Shown here: positions 57,981-64,000 of the stretch, in pieces | Layout: every line of letters begins with the position of its first letter | How positions within the stretch are numbered: position 1 is the stretch's first letter | Assembly: GCF_002775205.1 (NCBI RefSeq) | Contig: NC_036456.1 | Span: 10,629,463 to 10,693,462 of the forward strand | DNA: 64,000 bases | Direction of reading: 5' to 3' | DNA from: Xiphophorus maculatus | Taxonomy: Eukaryota; Chordata; Actinopteri; Cyprinodontiformes; Poeciliidae | Program-made: the position numbers and the translations under genes | The notes under the pieces: model-generated | Databases searched by the model: none | Told to the model about the DNA's origin: nothing | Seen by the model: only the letters and a program-made list of their open reading frames with translations

Positions 57981-59675
57981 ATGTCTCTCGGCGACGACAC
58001 ACTGCTGTGCAATTACCCAAAGTGTCGGGCAAAGCTTAGCGGCTTCGCCTGGGTCACATCCTGCTCCCACGTGTTCTGTGATCAGCACGGATCCGGTGAG
58101 TTCAGCCGCTCTCCTGCCATCTGCCCGGCGTGCTCCACTGCCCTGTCCGGGAAGCTGGACATTGTGAGGACAGAGCTGTCGCCCACCGAGGAGTATAAAG
58201 CCATGGTGCTGGCAGGTCTGCGACCAGACATAGTCCTGGACATCAGTTCTCGTGCTCTTGCCTTCTGGAGCTACCAGGTCAAGTATCTCATTATTTGCAC
58301 ATAAAACTTGCTCTGTTAAAGCAAAGCCTAAGTAGTCAAATTTTGTGTGTGCAGGTCCATCAGGAGCGTATGTACCAAGAGTACAGTCTATCCCGCGCTG
58401 ACACACAGCTGAAGCAGATGGAGAAAGTTCTGAACCAGCAGAACCAGAGCAGAGAACTAGAACTCACCGCAATGAGGGGGGAGATCACCTCGCTGAAGAA
58501 AGTAAGCTGCAAATCTTCTAGCTGCAGCTTACTTTAAGAAACAAAGTCTTCGCCACATCCTCCAATTTCTATTTGATGCATTTTGCACAAAATGCTCAGA
58601 GATCGGTAGAGATCGTTGTTATACCTCCAATTCGGCTTTGAACTTTTGGAAATGATGTAACTCTTTAAATCTTTTTTTTCCTCAGGTGATGGAGGAGTAC
58701 AAGAGGAAGTACAGTGAGGTGTCAGAGAGGCTGATGGAGAGGAACAGGCAGTACCAGAAGCTACAGGGCTTGTACGACTCCCTGAGGCTGCGTAACATGG
58801 TGGTGGGAACCGGGGAGCGAGACATGCCACAACAACATGGAAATCGAGACTTGAGCATCGGTATTGCAAACACACCGTCCTGTTTTTCATGTTTTTAAAC
58901 CAGGTTCCCTAAATGATAGTTTGCAAGCGCCTGTGGAAAAAAAAGCCCAAAGATATTAGTCACTATATCACCAGGTAAAACTGGAATCAGCACTTCCAGA
59001 CGATGTGGTTTGCGTGTGAGTGTGTTGAGTTTTACCTGAATGTAGTTTCAGATCCTTCCTGGTGTCATGCAGTGATGCCCATCAGACCAGAGCCTTCCAG
59101 ACCATCAGGCCAGAGCCAATAAATTGTATTTTCTAGCCCCTTTAAAGAAAGATCTATAAAAATAATACCTTACCGTTATGTGTTAATTCACCCAAATCTT
59201 AAATAATTCTGATGATTGTGCATGGTGTTAAAGCTCTTTATTTTTTGTCCATTTAAAATGAGTAACAAAAGTAGGATGTTTTTAACAACTTTTGCTCTAT
59301 ACCTGAGCGGTTTATTTATGCCGTTAGAGGCAGGCCGGGGTCAGAGGTGAAACACCTTTAAGCAAAAGAAGATATAACAAAATAACAAACTCATAATGCA
59401 AGGCAGTGATGAGAAGACACTTGTATAAACTCTTTCGTTTAATCGAAGTTGTCTTCTTTCATCGGAAAACAATAAATACCATCCGTCTATTTCCTGGGTT
59501 TCACTTAGCGATGGGCCGGCAGGCGACCCCTCAGAGAAGCCCTCAGTTCCTCTCACCTGCCCCCCTCGGCGATTCTCGTTTCTTCTCCTGCCTGGAGGCC
59601 GACGGAGCCAAGACCTTCTTCCAGTTCAGCTCTCCGGCCAGGGACAAGAACCAGCCCTTCATCAATAAGCACTGA
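57981..59675 (+). CDS. ccnb1ip1: Cyclin B1-interacting protein 1 (HEI10), meiotic RING E3
   Basis: Exons 57981-58277, 58355-58501, 58686-58860 and 59509-59675 give 261 residues. The RING at the N-terminus (CNYPKC at 10-15, CSHVFCDQHG, PAICPAC) is followed by KLDIVRTELSPTEEYKAMVL, GLRPDIVLDISSRALAFW and a coiled coil (about 100-165, LMERNRQYQKLQGLYDSLR); all match vertebrate CCNB1IP1 closely. The start is the third of three close ATGs (57972, 57975, 57981), chosen because it aligns with the human MSL start. HEI10 acts on synapsed meiotic chromosomes to limit recombination sites to crossovers. A poly(A) signal AATAAA lies near 60075. The fourth exon encodes a poorly conserved tail. Confidence 0.95.
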
Positions 59676-60478
59676 AAGCAAATCTTTACTTTTATGCTTG
59701 CTGTCAAATTTACAGATGTTTTCCCTGGTATGTTCTGATGATTTATAAATACTATAAGTGTATTTCTTGCATTAATTGACTGTATTATATTTTCTAGATA
59801 CAATAGTAGATTTTTCGGTTTTGGTGACTTTTATTTTCATCTGTGTAGATCATTTAGCGATGGCCTGGCAGGCCATCGCTAAATGTGGATTTGGTTCACA
59901 TTGACTAATATAATTCAGTAGTTATATAGATTTTTTTTTTATTTAACTGATAGACTTATTACTGAGGGTATAAATTGTAAACATGTTTACCAGTGCACTG
60001 TAATGAACAATCAAAGCTGGTGGTTATGTGAAACCCAGGGTGGGACTGAATGTTTGAGAATATTAAAGAATATTAAATAAAATGTTCTGGAAATAGTTTT
60101 ACAGAATGAAACATGAATTGCACTTAGTTTTATACTTTATTTACCTATTGAAAATATGCAAACGGCTGTGCCACATGTAGAGCTGTCTGTAAGATGTCCG
60201 GCTTTACGCTGATTCAACCATAAGGATTATTTTTTAAGAAACCACACAAACAAAAACTTCACAGAAAAAAAATTATTCTTTACGTCAAGTAAACAGAATT
60301 CAGGACGCCACATTACAAGCTTATTCATTTATAAAATAACCCTGTTTTGAAAAAACTAACATCATAAATATACACAACCAAAAAGTGAGGGGTATTTACA
60401 GAAAAGAAGGTGAAAAATCAGGCACAGAATTGGAAAATTTGAAAAACCTAACCAATCGGCTCACTCCAGCTGAAGGTT
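59676..60478. other. Convergent 3' regions of ccnb1ip1 and ttc5
   Basis: AT-rich untranslated DNA between the two stop codons. It holds the 35-bp inverted repeat at 59851-59885. No gene seen. Confidence 0.5.
59851..59885. repeat. Perfect 17-bp inverted repeat in ccnb1ip1 3' region
   Basis: CATTTAGCGATGGCCTG, one G, then the exact reverse complement. The left arm also resembles TTAGCGATGGGCCGGCAGG at the acceptor of ccnb1ip1 exon 4 (59506). Confidence 0.85.
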
Positions 60479-63400
60479 TCAGTGGTAGCTGACAGAAACC
60501 GGGATCTGACTTTGGGCGTTCTGTAACTTCCCGTTGACGACGAGGAGCAGCGGAGAATCCACGCGTATGCTTTTAAAGTCGTACGACTGTCGCAAAGAAA
60601 ACATGAGGAGGTTAGACCCACAGGCCCTACAGCGAAATCTGACAAAACGACGCAGGAAATGCTGACCTTGTCTTTATGTGTGATGCTGTGACGCTTGACG
60701 TTGGGTTCGGGGATGACCACGGAGTCGCCGATCAGGACGCCCCAGTTGTCCGCCGTGTTGTAAACCATCACCACCAAACACGTCTCCTCACTGTCGACCA
60801 TCCCAAACGTACTGCAGAGAACAAGTAAGGTGGTAACAAAAACCAGAATCTCACAAAGTGGAACCGCCGTGGTTCTCATTTCTAAGTACATGATGATTAG
60901 ACAGCACTCAGGAAAGTATTGACTGAGAGATCAAACTATAAAGCCTAAAGTTGTTTTTTTTTTTATTCTGTGGTAAAGTTTGAGAGTAGTTGCACTTACA
61001 AGGCCATGCGACCCTGAGAGGCCAGGCTGAACACCACCTTCCCCAGGGCGGCCACCCCGCCATTGTGGCCATGCGTGAGGGAGGATAGAGGCCGCGGCTC
61101 GAGGCTGCCCACTCGACCGGACGGAGCGCGGAACTGCGGGGACGAGCACGGCCCCAGAGCGGACGTGTTGAGGTTTGACAACATCGTCTTCAGCCGACGG
61201 CTTTTCACCTTGCCCTGCACAAACACACACACACACACACAAAACAAGGTCTTGGGCTAAGAAGGGATGAAAAAGAACAACCATAGCTGCACTTTGCTGC
61301 CACCTCGTGGTCAAAAATAACTTCTTGAGCATTAAACAGGGATTGCACGCTTTTTCCACAGTACAATTGAAGAACTTTTCAAGCATTCTCAATGTAAATT
61401 TTCACATAAAAACAATACAAGCGAACTAAAGAAGACAAGTTCAACTCACTATTGAATTACATAATTTATTAATGTTAATGTTTTATGGTTGCATTCTACA
61501 TAGCAAACTTTCTAATGTTTTAGAAACCCTGCAATAACTTGAAAAAACACTACGGAGCAACTTAAAACTTTTTGTTGTAGAACTACTTAAGAAACAACAA
61601 TAAATCATAGGGTAGTGGTGGGACAGAGCAGCATGTTCATCATACCTTGTTCTGGATGAGTTCTGTCACTTTCTCCAGATACTCCAGCAGCTGCTTCTCC
61701 TTCTCCAGCGGCTCCGCCCAGTTTGGGTCCAGCGCCGCCGCTCGGCTGTAGCCTTCGAGCGCGCAGCCGAACATCTCCTCGTAGTAGAAGAGGTTGGCTC
61801 TGTTGAAGTGCAGATCTGGCATGCTGCTGGCAATCCTATCCGTCGCCTTAATCAGAAGGAAACCATATTAGCGAATTTTTCAGTTTTAACAGCGGGAATA
61901 ATGAGGGTATCCTTGTGTAAACTCACAGATTTTGCATAGGCACTAAGAGCTTGTTGGGAGAATTGTGGGTTCTGACCGCAGTTGAAAAACAGAGACAAGT
62001 AGGCGTTTCCGAGAATGCCTGAAAAACGTGGAACAATGAATTAAAAGTAAAGTATTTAAAGAAGCACCAAGACATTACTCACTAGTATTCTACTCACACC
62101 ATGAAGTCCCATCACCGGCATCCAGCTGCACCGCTTCCCTGGCCAGGTCCACACTCTCCAGAACATGCTTTCCGTGTTGATCTTTGTTGGGTGTTGGCAG
62201 CTGCCTCAGCACCATGGAGAGGTTGCGTAGCGACACCTTATTCTTCTCCTACAATCAATAAAAAGATAAATAAGCGATGAAGTGGAGCATTACAGAGAAA
62301 ACGATCACTGCTCCTTGTCTAAGTGACGTACATGCTGAAGTGCACCAGTGAAGCAATTCTTGGATGCAACCAGGTCTCCCTTTTTCCAGTACTGGTCCCC
62401 CAGTATGTTCCAGGCCTCGACCAGGCTGGGATCCAGCTTCACCGCTCGGGACAAGCACTCCTCGGCCGCAGCGCTGAAGTCCGGGGTCACGTTCAGACAC
62501 CTGCCTTTCTGCAGCAGAAACTCTGCGTTGTGTTTTAAGATGTCTGACGGAAACAAACAAACAAAAAAATTTACTTGTGAATGATATTTTACAGTATTAA
62601 TGTTATGAACATTTTGATTATTAAAATTAAGAGCCACCTTCTTTCTCCTCCAGCCTCTTCAGTGTTTCCTCCATCTTCTGTTTGACGTCACCGTCTCTCC
62701 GACCGGCCTCCTCCACGCCGTGCGTCTCAAAGTAGCAATCTCTGTAGTTATGAAGTTCGTCCACCAGCTCCTGTGTTGGTAGAGGACAAGTGGTGAGAGC
62801 AATTCAGGCCACTGATACAAAAAAAGCATACAATGACAGAAAAACCAAAACAAGACAAGACCTTTGAGGACACAACTGCAGTAATCAATGTGACTAAAGA
62901 TAGTCCTTTAATCCTGGAAATGTTCTGCAGGTGATAGAAGGCTGACTTTGTAACTGTCTTTATATGTCTGAGGAGGTCTGAGTGAATCACTATATCCAGA
63001 TGTCAGGCCTGATCCCTAGTTTCTAGATACAATAACTGAAGCGGTGTGTTTCTGTTCAGCTGAAGAAAACTATGGCACATCCATGAACGAATTGTTCCGT
63101 GGATCTGCTCAACATCTGAACAGATTCATAGTTGCCTGGTGACATTGTTTCAAAAATCTCTTTCTTTACATTTTTTTAAGCGAACACCAGACATAAAATG
63201 TAGGAGAAACGACATGAAATAGAGCTCTACATTGAGTGTGACTTACCTAATGATAAAGCTGTCTGTTATGATGCCTATAATTATACTAGCCTTTAGAGTT
63301 CACTTTACATGTCCGCAATTCAAGACTTTCTTATGAATATTATTTAAGCGTGTATTTTAAGAAGGCAACAGGGACCCAGTATAACAACAGCTGACTGAAA

Positions 63401-63562
63401 ATAACAAACTATGAGTTCATATCATACCAAAGACCCGCAGTGCTCTGAGGCTCTGTTTGCTTACATCAAACTGAGTGATGGTGATAAAGGACAACCTACC
63501 TTGATGATCTGCAGCTCAGTTTTGGCTTCTCCAGCTCCACTACTCTCCTCTTTCTCCGCCAT
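60479..63562 (-). CDS. ttc5: Tetratricopeptide repeat protein 5 (Strap)
   Basis: Nine exons: 63500-63562, 62638-62770, 62332-62543, 62098-62248, 61927-62018, 61646-61846, 61000-61214, 60667-60811, 60479-60586; 439 residues, against 440 in human. TPR units can be seen: [60 protein letters not shown], and [14 protein letters not shown]. The C-terminal OB-fold half contains [33 protein letters not shown] and PVSVSYH. TTC5 stabilises the p300/JMY coactivator complex in p53 signalling and, in mammals, recognises nascent tubulin to trigger tubulin mRNA decay. It is convergent with ccnb1ip1, as neighbours in human. The start is the ATG at 63562, in good context, opening [11 protein letters not shown]. 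Confidence 0.95.
61222..61240. repeat. (CA)n microsatellite
   Basis: Short CA run at the acceptor side of a ttc5 intron. Confidence 0.75.
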
Positions 63563-64000
63563 CTTTGCTACGGTTTCGCTTGAAAAACAGCTTCGGAGGA
63601 ACCCAACGAGCAACGGAAAAAAAGAAAAAAAAATCTCAGATGTATCTTTGAACAAGTTCTACATTTAAACATAAAACCTGGCTGTATGGACCGCTACTAA
63701 TGTTTTTTTTATTATAATTATAATTTTAATATTACAGAGCAATTTTTCCACAAAGGAAAAGGGCTTTTACTTTTAGAGACACCGGAAGTTGTCTTTGATA
63801 CGTTTCTTCTTCTTCAGATGGTTGGGAGAAAGCATTTGGTGCAATACCGCCACCAACCGAGAAGGAGTGTAAACCAGGACATGCCATCTAAAAGTGTTTT
63901 ATTTTAAGCATAGCTGTTATATTTTTAATGAATGCTAACAAAGAAAAGTTATTCTTAAAATTACAAAAATAACAACCCGTGCTTTTCGGAATTTGTCATA
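63563..64000. other. ttc5 upstream region
   Basis: 5' untranslated and promoter sequence, AT-rich, with an ATAATTATAATT tract near 63712-63725. No further gene seen before the right edge. Confidence 0.45.

Overview
The window is teleost genomic DNA, most likely from a percomorph fish; I cannot name the species. The evidence is AT-rich DNA, vertebrate exon/intron structure with GT-AG introns, fish-type repeats (Tc1-like, hAT-like MITEs, a Rex3/RTE-type LINE, an L2-type LINE, long AAT microsatellites), and a gene set whose human counterparts lie on chromosome 14q11.2 (OXA1L, SLC7A7, SALL2, CCNB1IP1, TTC5). No LTR element, rRNA, tRNA or CRISPR array was seen.

Positions 1-26700 hold a compact block of ubiquitin-pathway genes. 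In order: an RBR-type E3 ligase gene on the minus strand that runs off the left edge (RBR-A), a one-domain ubiquitin-like protein gene on plus (UBL-A), a USP deubiquitinase gene on plus with a long charged tail ending in a CAAX-type motif, a partial duplicate of that USP (first exon joined to the tail exon, no catalytic domain, interrupted by a LINE), a decayed remnant of USP exons 4-5, a second ubiquitin-like gene on plus whose product ends exactly in Gly-Gly (UBL-B), and a second RBR gene on minus with an N-myristoylation-type start (RBR-B). Modifier, ligase and protease are therefore neighbours, and modifier and ligase exist as two pairs. Perfect ISRE-type sites (GAAANNGAAAGT) lie upstream of RBR-A, of the USP and of its duplicate, with near matches at the others. 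My reading, which is inference, is an interferon-responsive, possibly membrane-associated ubiquitin-like modification cassette.

Positions 27850-63600 hold conserved single-copy genes: oxa1l (+, mitochondrial inner-membrane insertase), slc7a7 (-, y+LAT1 cationic amino-acid transporter light chain), sall2 (-, spalt-type zinc-finger factor), ccnb1ip1 (+, HEI10 meiotic RING protein) and ttc5 (-, Strap). Their introns and spacers carry several decayed Tc1-like copies and hAT-type MITEs. sall2 and ccnb1ip1 are divergent; ccnb1ip1 and ttc5 converge tail to tail.

Exon limits were read by eye from splice sites and checked by adding up reading-frame phase across each gene; the phases close for every complete gene listed.
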